Of a stretch of DNA of 5,565 bases, positions 1 to 4,515 are shown piece by piece (position 1 is the first letter of the stretch; each line of letters begins with the position of its first letter). The notes below the pieces were generated by a model. It had not been told where the DNA came from. It saw only the letters and a program-made list of their open reading frames with translations, and did not search any database. Origin of the DNA: an uncultured Solirubrobacterales bacterium (GTDB taxonomy: Bacteria; Actinomycetota; Thermoleophilia; Solirubrobacterales; Solirubrobacteraceae); NCBI GenBank assembly GCA_903959665.1, contig CAJBXY010000188.1, positions 1 to 5,565 on the forward strand, read 5' to 3'. Both the position numbers and the translations under genes were made by a program.

Positions 1-245
1 CAAGCGGAGTCGGTGGGATCGCCGACCAGATCGAGGATGGACTCTCCGGCGTGCTGCTGTCGGACCCGATCGACAAAGCCGAGTTCGGCGAGAAGCTGGT
101 CGCACTACTTGAGGATCCCGCTGGGAGCCAAGCGATCGGCGACCAAGCACGTATTCGCGTCCGCGACAATTTCCTCCACGACCGCCAGATCGCCGAGCAC
201 GCCGAGCTAATCGCAGCACTGCTGGCCGCCGAACCGGCCGCTTGA
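1..245 (+). CDS. GT4-type glycosyltransferase, C-terminal end (5' partial)
   Basis: This is the last 80 codons of a gene that begins before the window; the frame starts at base 3 and ends with TGA at 243-245. The visible protein opens with SGVGGIADQIEDGLSGVLL. This is the classic nucleotide-sugar-binding segment of retaining GT-B glycosyltransferases (family GT4), where a glycine-rich VGGI is followed by an acidic and glycine-rich turn and a hydrophobic strand. After it comes a helical tail (roughly visible residues 24-75) of the usual form 'DPxxxxxFGxxLxxLLEDP...ARxRVRxxFLxDR'. The pattern resembles trehalose-synthase/phosphorylase-like GT4 enzymes, but donor and acceptor cannot be told from a tail this short. 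The protein would be cytoplasmic. The gene converges on the membrane-protein gene at 261-488. An internal GTG at 51 opens a shorter reading of the same frame, but the conserved residues upstream of it show the coding region continues past the window edge. Confidence 0.88.
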   Translation, partial: SGVGGIADQIEDGLSGVLLSDPIDKAEFGEKLVALLEDPAGSQAIGDQARIRVRDNFLHDRQIAEHAELIAALLAAEPAA

Positions 246-255
246 GCTCGAGCTC
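244..255. repeat. 12-bp perfect palindrome between convergent genes
   Basis: GAGCTCGAGCTC is fully self-complementary. It overlaps the last two bases of the glycosyltransferase stop codon and fills most of the 15-bp gap to the stop of the opposite gene. It has no loop and no T-run, so it is not a standard intrinsic terminator, and a function is not shown. It may be chance in a GC-rich genome. Confidence 0.4.
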
Positions 256-260
256 CGCGA

Positions 261-488
261 CTACGTCGCTTCGCTGGGAGACTGCTGCAGGCCGCGATAG
301 CGAGCGAAAGCAACGACGGCCCAGATCGCCTCAACGACACCGAACGGCCATGTGCCGGCGAGGAATCCATAGGCACTCGACAGCAGGCAGCCGAAGCCGA
401 AGAAGAGAACAAACTGAGAGCCACGGCTCTCCAACGCATACATCAACATCATGAACGTCACAGCACAGGCACCAAAGAGAGTCAGCAT
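261..488 (-). CDS. Small three-helix integral membrane protein (75 aa), unknown function
   Basis: The product is a short hydrophobic protein with three likely membrane segments: residues about 2-18 (LTLFGACAVTFMMLMYA), 26-45 (FVLFFGFGCLLSSAYGFLAG) and 47-63 (around WPFGVVEAIWAVVAFAR). A polar ESRGS loop lies between the first two, and the tail is short and basic to polar. The 'SSAYGFLAGxWPFGVVEAxWAxxAxxR' block is a pattern I recognise from small uncharacterised membrane proteins of actinobacteria and other bacteria, which supports a real gene; no function is known to me. The ATG at 488 is preferred. A TTG two codons upstream (494) would give 77 aa. Neither has a convincing Shine-Dalgarno sequence. 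The gene lies downstream of, and on the same strand as, the lipoprotein and FAD-enzyme genes, but the palindromic element at 534-669 separates it from them. Confidence 0.75.
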   Translation of the reverse strand: MLTLFGACAVTFMMLMYALESRGSQFVLFFGFGCLLSSAYGFLAGTWPFGVVEAIWAVVAFARYRGLQQSPSEAT

Positions 489-524
489 CGGCAAGACATT
501 ACGAGCCGGGGCAGCTCTCGAGTG

Positions 525-532
525 GCTAGCCG
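525..532. repeat. Left copy of 8-bp direct repeat GCTAGCCG (possible target-site duplication)
   Basis: GCTAGCCG here is identical to 670-677. The match is exactly 8 bp, since the flanking bases differ (G/A before, G/A after). The two copies bracket the palindrome at 534-669, with one base between this copy and the outer arm. This is the arrangement left by many transposase-mediated insertions. Chance similarity cannot be excluded from a single locus. Confidence 0.5.
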
Positions 533-533
533 G

Positions 534-669
534 TCACGCCGACCAACGCGCGCCGTGAGTGGTCCGTCGGCGCGCCGGCCGAGGAATTCCGTGAAAGCCA
601 GCCCGGAGGGCGCTTTCACGCCTCGGCGGCGCGACCGGCGAACCGCTCACGCCCGCAGCGCCAGCGCGA
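534..669. repeat. Long imperfect palindrome, MITE-like or REP-like element candidate
   Basis: Nested inverted-repeat blocks pair around a 3-base loop (605-607). From the inside out: GCCC/GGGC (601-604 with 608-611); CGTGAAAGC/GCTTTCACG (590-598 with 612-620, perfect); GCCGAGG/CCTCGGC (578-584 with 621-627, perfect); CGCGCC/GGCGCG (571-576 with 628-633, perfect); 554-570 with 635-651 (14 of 17 paired); and 534-543 with 660-669 (7 of 10 paired). Small bulges sit at 577, 585-589, 599-600 and 634, and an internal loop lies at 544-553/652-659. That makes about 47 Watson-Crick pairs. The three mismatches of the outermost arm are all A-C on the plus strand, so they become G-U pairs in minus-strand RNA, the direction of the lipoprotein transcript. 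No T-run follows on either side, which argues against a simple intrinsic terminator. No coding sequence is seen inside. Mobility is inferred from the shape and the flanking 8-bp repeats. Confidence 0.6.
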
Positions 670-677
670 GCTAGCCG
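670..677. repeat. Right copy of 8-bp direct repeat GCTAGCCG, spanning the lipoprotein stop codon
   Basis: This copy abuts the outer arm of the palindrome. Read on the minus strand it is CGGCTAGC, which contains the final glycine codon's end and the TAG stop of the lipoprotein gene. If it is a target-site duplication, the insertion left the reading frame of the lipoprotein intact. Confidence 0.5.
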
Positions 678-1108
678 AAGCTAGAGATCTGCCAGCGCTT
701 GTCGGCGCGCTCAAGCGTGAAGCTGTACTTCTGAGAAGATTTCTCGCCGGTTTTGGCAGTGACGGCGGCGGTTGCCTTGTTGTCGTCCTTGGCGTCGATC
801 GTCACGTCGGTAACGGTGAGATCGGCTTCGTCGGTCGCTTTCATTCCCGCTGTGACGGTCGTTGCGCAACTGGCACCGGGGTTCTTTGCCGTGATCTCCT
901 TGGCTAGCTGCGAGGTGATCTGCGTCGAGCAGATCTTCGCGCCGTCGTGGGCGGTCGCGTTGGCTTGGAAGTCTTCGATCGTGTTGGCGACGAGCTTTTC
1001 GTCACCGGAATACTTGTCCGATGAGCTGGTCGTCTTGGTGCCGCCCTGAGCGCAGCCGGTGACCGCGAGGAGCGCGGCTAAAGCGGCGGAAGTGAAGAGA
1101 AGACGCAT
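671..1108 (-). CDS. Secreted lipoprotein with probable NTF2-like fold (145 aa)
   Basis: The N-terminus is a lipoprotein signal peptide: MR, then a hydrophobic stretch (LLFTSAALAALLA), then the lipobox VTGC with the lipidated cysteine at residue 19. A Thr/Ser/Lys-rich linker (about 20-33) should tether the domain to the outer face of the membrane. The mature domain (about 34-145) has an opening helix (VANTIEDFQANATAHDGAKIC), a second helix, and then alternating strands ending in RADKRWQISSF. Paired cysteines at 60 and 81 could form a disulfide. This layout resembles the NTF2-like/DUF4878-type lipoproteins common in Solirubrobacterales, in which the closing 'WxI' strand and the two cysteines recur; the assignment is by pattern only, and no ligand is known. 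The ATG at 1108 fits the signal peptide exactly. A GAGG lies only 2 nt from it, too close to be an ideal ribosome site. The gene follows the FAD-enzyme gene by 30 nt on the same strand and is probably co-transcribed with it. Confidence 0.85.
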   Translation of the reverse strand: MRLLFTSAALAALLAVTGCAQGGTKTTSSSDKYSGDEKLVANTIEDFQANATAHDGAKICSTQITSQLAKEITAKNPGASCATTVTAGMKATDEADLTVTDVTIDAKDDNKATAAVTAKTGEKSSQKYSFTLERADKRWQISSFG

Positions 1109-1138
1109 CGCCTCAGAGCGTAGCGGGGCGGCGCGCCG

Positions 1139-2482
1139 CTAGGTCAGCTTCTTGCCCGGGTTCATCAGGTTCTTCGGGTCGAGCGCCTGCTTGATCGCCT
1201 CGTGTGCGCGCGAAGCAGGGCCGCCCCACTGCTTGTGCAGCCAGCCGTTCTTGGCGATGCCGATGCCGTGTTCGCCGCTGATCGTTCCGCCTAGTTCGAT
1301 CGCCATCGCCATCAGGTCGTCGCCGGCCGCCATCGCGCGGCGCACTGCCAACTCGTCATCCGGATCGAGCATGAAGGTTGAGTGGAGGTTGCCGTCACCG
1401 GCGTGGCCCCACGAGCAGGCGTCGATGCTGTGCTGCCTGCCGATCTCAACCGTCCGCTCGATCGCTTCGGCGAGGCGGTCGAGCGGAACGGCGATGTCGT
1501 CGGAGAGCTTTGTCCCCAGTTCGGAGGCGACGACGAGCCCCATACCGTCGCGCCAGCGCCAAAGCGAATCTGGATCATCAGGGGCGCTCGGCGCATCGAT
1601 AGCCCCCTCGGCGAGCGCATCGCGCAGTGCTTCGCGGTCCTGCTCACCGCTGTCGCAGTCAGCGATCAGCAGGAAGCCGGCGCCGTCCGGCACGCCGCCG
1701 GGGAAACCGCCGCCGGCGATCTGAAGCGTTCGCTCGTCGAGGTACTCAATTGCCGCCGCCACCGGGCCGGCCGCCATCACTGCCTCGATCGCTTCGGCAC
1801 CGGTAGCTGCGTCGCGGTAGAAAGCGGCAACCGGCAGCGACGGGCCTGGGCTTGGAATCAGCCTCAGCCAGACCGATGTGATCACGCCGAGCGTCCCTTC
1901 GCTGCCGGTCATCAGTGAGACGAGGTCGTAACCGGCTACGTCTTTGCGAGTGGGGCCGCCGACGCGGATCAGGTCGCCGGGCGCGATCACTGCCTCAACG
2001 CCGGTAACCCAGGCGCCGGTGACTCCGTACTTGAAGCAGTGCGGGCCGCCGGCGTTGGTTGCCACGTTGCCGCCGATCAGCGACTCTTCCGGCGCCCCCG
2101 GATCGGGCGGAAAGTAAAGCCCGTTTTCGCGCGCGAGCCGCTGAACGGTTGCCGTCGTCACGCCGGCCTCGACTTCGATCCGCCAGCGCAGCGGGTCGAA
2201 GCTGCGGACCGCGGTCAGCCGGTCGAGGCTGAGCACAATCCCTCCCTGCTCGAGCGGCACGGCGCCGCCGGCCCAGCCGGTGCCGCCGCCGCGCGGAGTG
2301 ATCGGCAGATCGTTGGAGTAGGCCCAGGCGACAACCTCGGCGACCTGATCGGCGTTCGCCGGGTGGACAACGAACTGAGCCGAGCCGCGATCGGCGAAGA
2401 GCGTCTCCTCGGCGGTGTAAAGAAAATCCGATCCGGGAACAACGTTCGCTTCACCAACAATTTTTGCGAGCGCCTCTTGCAC
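1139..2482 (-). CDS. FAD-linked oxidase, GlcD / D-lactate dehydrogenase type (447 aa)
   Basis: This is a VAO-fold flavoenzyme predicted to oxidise a D-2-hydroxyacid such as D-lactate or glycolate to the 2-oxoacid. The PCMH-type FAD-binding domain covers about residues 35-210. It has PRGGGTG at 63-69, the PPDPGAPEESLIGGNVATN region at 125-143, the AGGPHCFKYG segment and GSEGTLGVIT at 193-202. The C-terminal FAD-oxidase domain carries GHAGDGNLH (359-367; His360 and His367) and SGEHGIG (402-408; Glu404, His405), the substrate and metal pocket of this family, and ends in the usual 'LDPKNLMNPGKKL'. The length is normal. The start is GTG at 2482, which gives the expected 'LxxIVGxxxV' beginning; no clear Shine-Dalgarno is visible. 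The iron-sulfur partner GlcF and the GlcE subunit of glycolate oxidase are absent nearby, so a stand-alone D-lactate or other 2-hydroxyacid dehydrogenase is as likely as a glycolate oxidase subunit. The lipoprotein gene lies immediately downstream. Confidence 0.93.
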   Translation of the reverse strand: MQEALAKIVGEANVVPGSDFLYTAEETLFADRGSAQFVVHPANADQVAEVVAWAYSNDLPITPRGGGTGWAGGAVPLEQGGIVLSLDRLTAVRSFDPLRWRIEVEAGVTTATVQRLARENGLYFPPDPGAPEESLIGGNVATNAGGPHCFKYGVTGAWVTGVEAVIAPGDLIRVGGPTRKDVAGYDLVSLMTGSEGTLGVITSVWLRLIPSPGPSLPVAAFYRDAATGAEAIEAVMAAGPVAAAIEYLDERTLQIAGGGFPGGVPDGAGFLLIADCDSGEQDREALRDALAEGAIDAPSAPDDPDSLWRWRDGMGLVVASELGTKLSDDIAVPLDRLAEAIERTVEIGRQHSIDACSWGHAGDGNLHSTFMLDPDDELAVRRAMAAGDDLMAMAIELGGTISGEHGIGIAKNGWLHKQWGGPASRAHEAIKQALDPKNLMNPGKKLT

Positions 2483-2585
2483 AGCGCAAACGGTACCGGG
2501 CGGAGGGCAGGCAGAAGCCGCCGCGTGGCGAATTAGTAGCCGTGCCCAGTCACGCAGACGTCACGACGCCCTCGCAGGTTGCGCA
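2483..2585. promoter_or_regulatory. Divergent intergenic region between the FAD-oxidase and phosphodiesterase genes
   Basis: This 103-bp gap should hold the promoters for both divergent transcripts. No strong -35/-10 pair can be read; AT-richer sequence (AATTAGTAG, 2531-2539) is the only likely melting region. Two exact GTCACG hexamers lie in direct orientation at 2549-2554 and 2560-2565, 11 bp apart, preceded by CGTG at 2541-2544, and may form an operator. TTGCGCAA (2579-2586) is an 8-bp palindrome touching the phosphodiesterase ATG. I see no full TGTGA-N6-TCACA Crp site here. Confidence 0.4.
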
Positions 2586-3329
2586 ATGCCGCAGTTAAGT
2601 CGCGGCCGCGCTGGCTTTGAGGGCCGCCCGAAGCGCGTCGGCCACAAGGGTGCCGATGCGCTCGTTCACGGCAACACCGCCGCCAGCTTTGACGCTGCGC
2701 TGGAAGCCGGCGTAGACATGATCGAGTTTGATGTGCTGCCCGAACGGCTCGACGGATCCGGCGAGCTGCGGCTCGCGCACGACTTCAAAGATGCGCGCGA
2801 GCGCACACCGCTAACGCTCGACGAGGGGCTCGCTCACTTGGCGCAGCCCAAATTCGCTCAGCTGCAGCTCGACGTTGACATGAAGCTGCAGGGCTACGAG
2901 CAACGGACCGTTGACGCGCTGCGCCGCCACGGCCTTGCCGAGCGTTCGCTGATCTCAACGATGGAGAAGCCGAGCCTGACGCTGCTACGGAAGATCGCGC
3001 CGGGGATCACGATCGGCTGGTCGTTCCCGCGGGCGCAGCGCGATCTGACCGAGCACCGCTTCTATCGCTGGCCCGCCTACGGAGCGATTCTTTACTACCG
3101 CATGCGCTTGCCGTCGATGGCGGCGAAGGCAATTTGCGAGGGCCGCGTTGACGCGCTGATGTGCCATTGGGCCTTTGTTACCCCGCGACTGGCGCGGGCG
3201 ATCCGAGGCGTAGGCGGCGAGCTTTACGTGTGGACCGTCGATGACGCCGCCCAGATCGAGCAGTTCGAACGGCTCGGGATCGCCGGCGTTATCAGTAATG
3301 ATCCACACCTTTTCCCGGCGCACAGGTAG
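2586..3329 (+). CDS. Glycerophosphodiester phosphodiesterase-like protein with atypical motif I (247 aa)
   Basis: This is a TIM-barrel protein of the GDPD/UgpQ family, which hydrolyses glycerophosphodiesters to glycerol-3-phosphate and an alcohol. Motifs in order: GHKGAD (19-24) with the general-acid/base His20; GNTAASFDAALEAG (29-42); MIEFDV (45-50) giving the metal ligands Glu47 and Asp49; AHD (64-66) giving the second catalytic His65; LDVDMK (95-100), where the usual 'xExK' ligand is Asp98; LYVWTVDD (213-220); and GVISNDP (234-240). Length is normal for a cytoplasmic member, and no signal peptide is present. Two departures stand out: the arginine of the usual 'HRG' is lysine, and the usual 'PENT' reads HGNT, so its glutamate is missing. 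I recall similar HKG/GNT forms in Thermoleophilia, so this may be a lineage variant with a different substrate. The ATG at 2586 is the only start near the first motif; its ribosome site is weak. The Crp-like gene begins 11 nt after the stop, so the two are probably one operon. Confidence 0.87.
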   Translation: MPQLSRGRAGFEGRPKRVGHKGADALVHGNTAASFDAALEAGVDMIEFDVLPERLDGSGELRLAHDFKDARERTPLTLDEGLAHLAQPKFAQLQLDVDMKLQGYEQRTVDALRRHGLAERSLISTMEKPSLTLLRKIAPGITIGWSFPRAQRDLTEHRFYRWPAYGAILYYRMRLPSMAAKAICEGRVDALMCHWAFVTPRLARAIRGVGGELYVWTVDDAAQIEQFERLGIAGVISNDPHLFPAHR

Positions 3330-3340
3330 CCTCTCTGGCG

Positions 3341-4042
3341 ATGAGTGAGGAGACGTACACACTGCTCCAGGCCGTGCCTGTCTTCGAAACGCTTGGGGAC
3401 GAGGATCTTCATCGCGTCGCGGAGGTCGTCGTCACGCGCCGCTTCCCCGGTGGGCAGGTGATCTTCCGCGAGGGAGATCCCAGCAACACCTGTTACGTCG
3501 TGCGCACCGGCCATGCCCGGGCGATTCGCGAGCATCCGGACGGGCGCACTATCACGCTGACCCACTTTGGCCCCGGCGACATTTTTGGCGAGCTTGCGAT
3601 GTTTGACGACGAGATGCGCTCGGCGACGGTTGAGACGCTCGACGAGGTTGAGCTGATCGCAATCCCTGGCCGCGACATGCGCAGGCTGATGAATGAGCAC
3701 GGCGCGATCGCTAGCAAGCTCGTTGTTTCACTCGGAAGGCGGATGCGAATCGCCAATGAGCGACTCACGCGCCAGTCTTTCCAGACCGTGCAGAGCCGCG
3801 TCGCGATCGTTCTCGGTGACCTCGTTGCTCAGGCTCGGCTCGAAGGCCTCGGCGGCAACGGCAACGGCGACGGCGACGTCGAACTGATCATCACCCAGGC
3901 CGACATAGCGCAGCTGGCCGGCTGCTCGCGTGAGTCGGCGAGCCGCTTTCTAACAACGCTCGCCAACTCCGGCGCAATTGAGCAGGGGCGCGGGCGAATC
4001 AAGGTGTTGGACACCGACGTACTGACCGGCTTCATCTACTAG
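3341..4042 (+). CDS. Crp/Fnr-family transcriptional regulator (233 aa)
   Basis: An N-terminal cyclic-nucleotide-binding beta-roll (about 8-120) leads into a long dimerisation helix (about 122-168) and a C-terminal winged helix-turn-helix (about 183-226). The phosphate-binding cassette reads FGELAMF...RSAT, with Glu84, Arg93 and Ser94 at the positions that hold the cyclic phosphate and ribose in Crp. The recognition helix is CSRESASRFL; Arg197, Glu198 and Arg202 line up with Arg180, Glu181 and Arg185 of E. coli CRP, which read GTGA half-sites. By my ungapped helix alignment, the adenine-contact pair Thr127/Ser128 of E. coli is Ala138/Asn139 here, so cAMP binding is plausible but unproven. No N-terminal Fnr cysteine cluster is present. 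The ATG at 3341 gives the normal family start (LLQAVPVFETL). The loop between the domains carries a Gly/Asn/Asp-rich insert (171-179) encoded by hexamer repeats. The gene is tightly linked to the upstream phosphodiesterase gene, a pairing that could be functional or incidental. Confidence 0.94.
   Translation: MSEETYTLLQAVPVFETLGDEDLHRVAEVVVTRRFPGGQVIFREGDPSNTCYVVRTGHARAIREHPDGRTITLTHFGPGDIFGELAMFDDEMRSATVETLDEVELIAIPGRDMRRLMNEHGAIASKLVVSLGRRMRIANERLTRQSFQTVQSRVAIVLGDLVAQARLEGLGGNGNGDGDVELIITQADIAQLAGCSRESASRFLTTLANSGAIEQGRGRIKVLDTDVLTGFIY
3854..3877 (+). repeat. Short hexanucleotide repeat inside the Crp-like gene
   Basis: Four hexamers in frame, (GGCAAC)2 followed by (GGCGAC)2, encode NG/DG dipeptide-like steps at residues 172-179. 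They fall in the surface loop between the dimer helix and the DNA-binding domain, where length changes of two residues should be tolerated. This is likely a slippage-born, neutral linker. Confidence 0.7.
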
Positions 4043-4092
4043 CTGGGCAGCGGCTCACGCCGAACGCGCCCGCGCTGTAGTCTTCCGGCGCA

Positions 4093-4491
4093 ATGCAGGT
4101 ACTTAACTTCTACTCCACGATCTTCGCCGACCAGCTGCGCCGTGGCCGCAAGACGGCGACTATCCGGCTTGGCGACAAGAGCCACAAGTACCGCAAGAAC
4201 CAGGCTGTGCTGGTGACGATCGGCTACCAGTTTTCGCCGCGCGAAAAGATCTTCGAAGCGGTGATCGACCAGGTTGACGTGAAGCGCGTGCGCGACCTTT
4301 CGCCGCGCGACATTGAGCACGACAACCCGGAGCTGCGCCGCCAGGAAGATCTAATCCACTTCCTCGAGCAGATCTACGGCCAGCCGGTGACGCTGGAAGA
4401 CATCGTCACGGTCGTGCGTTTCTCCCAGATCATCGAGAATCCGCAGTCCTTCACCGATGCCCGTCTTGGCATTGGTGGCGCGCAGAACTAA
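4093..4491 (+). CDS. ASCH-domain protein, YqfB-related (132 aa)
   Basis: ASCH domains have a PUA-like beta-barrel and act in RNA binding or nucleoside processing. The N-terminal signature is clear: FADQLRRGRKTATIRLGD (11-28), matching 'F...I..GRKTxTIR' of E. coli YqfB, an N4-acetylcytidine amidohydrolase. Lys20 and Thr23 correspond to YqfB Lys21 and Thr24. An ungapped match of the later helix (EDLIHFLEQIYG, 85-96, against TELKKVIADIYP) puts Glu80 opposite YqfB Glu74, the third catalytic residue. The strand VTVVRFSQI (106-114) closes the domain; a polar 18-residue tail follows. At 132 aa it is longer than YqfB (103 aa). The YqfB comparison is from memory and not a computed alignment. The ATG at 4093 starts directly at the first strand; no Shine-Dalgarno is visible. 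It lies 50 nt after the Crp-like gene and could be read through from it. The groES promoter probably overlaps its 3' end. Confidence 0.85.
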   Translation: MQVLNFYSTIFADQLRRGRKTATIRLGDKSHKYRKNQAVLVTIGYQFSPREKIFEAVIDQVDVKRVRDLSPRDIEHDNPELRRQEDLIHFLEQIYGQPVTLEDIVTVVRFSQIIENPQSFTDARLGIGGAQN

Positions 4492-4502
4492 GGCGCTATC
4501 AT
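4472..4502 (+). promoter_or_regulatory. Candidate groES-groEL promoter
   Basis: TATCAT at 4497-4502 resembles a sigma-70-type -10 box. The best partner is TTGGTG at 4472-4477, with a long 19-bp spacer, inside the end of the ASCH gene. Transcription would start near 4509, placing the CIRCE element just inside the leader, as is usual for HrcA-controlled operons. The -35 match is weak, so the position is tentative. Confidence 0.4.
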
Positions 4503-4515
4503 CTCCCAGAGCAAC

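Noticed and set aside
554..651. Intrinsic terminator reading of the long hairpin
   Set aside because: No T-run follows the stem on either strand, and the stem is far longer than usual terminator hairpins.
753..1049. 98-codon plus-strand frame with a hydrophobic, membrane-like translation
   Set aside because: The hydrophobicity is the mirror of Asp/Thr/Lys codons in the lipoprotein gene on the other strand; the lipoprotein has a clear signal peptide and lipobox.
1872..1882. TGTGATCACG, a Crp-like half-site palindrome
   Set aside because: It lies inside the FAD-oxidase coding region and lacks the 6-bp spacer of a Crp site; it is best explained by coding sequence.
1152..1918. Long plus-strand open frames (190 and 178 codons) opposite the FAD-oxidase gene
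   Set aside because: Their translations are low-complexity Ser/Arg/Ala-rich shadows with no family motif, while the minus strand encodes a complete flavoenzyme.
2039..2536. 165-codon plus-strand open frame over the start of the FAD-oxidase gene and part of the divergent region
   Set aside because: It is antisense to the conserved FAD-binding motifs, is Arg/Gly-rich without a recognisable domain, and has no ribosome site.
3224..3700. 158-codon minus-strand frame spanning the phosphodiesterase-regulator junction
   Set aside because: It is antisense to conserved motifs of two real genes, and its sequence shows no domain features.
3857..3892. EF-hand-like N-x-N-x-D-G pattern in the Crp-like linker (residues 173-184)
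   Set aside because: Position 12 of the loop is Ile instead of Glu and there are no flanking helices of the right kind; it is better explained as a Gly/Asn/Asp-rich repeat linker.
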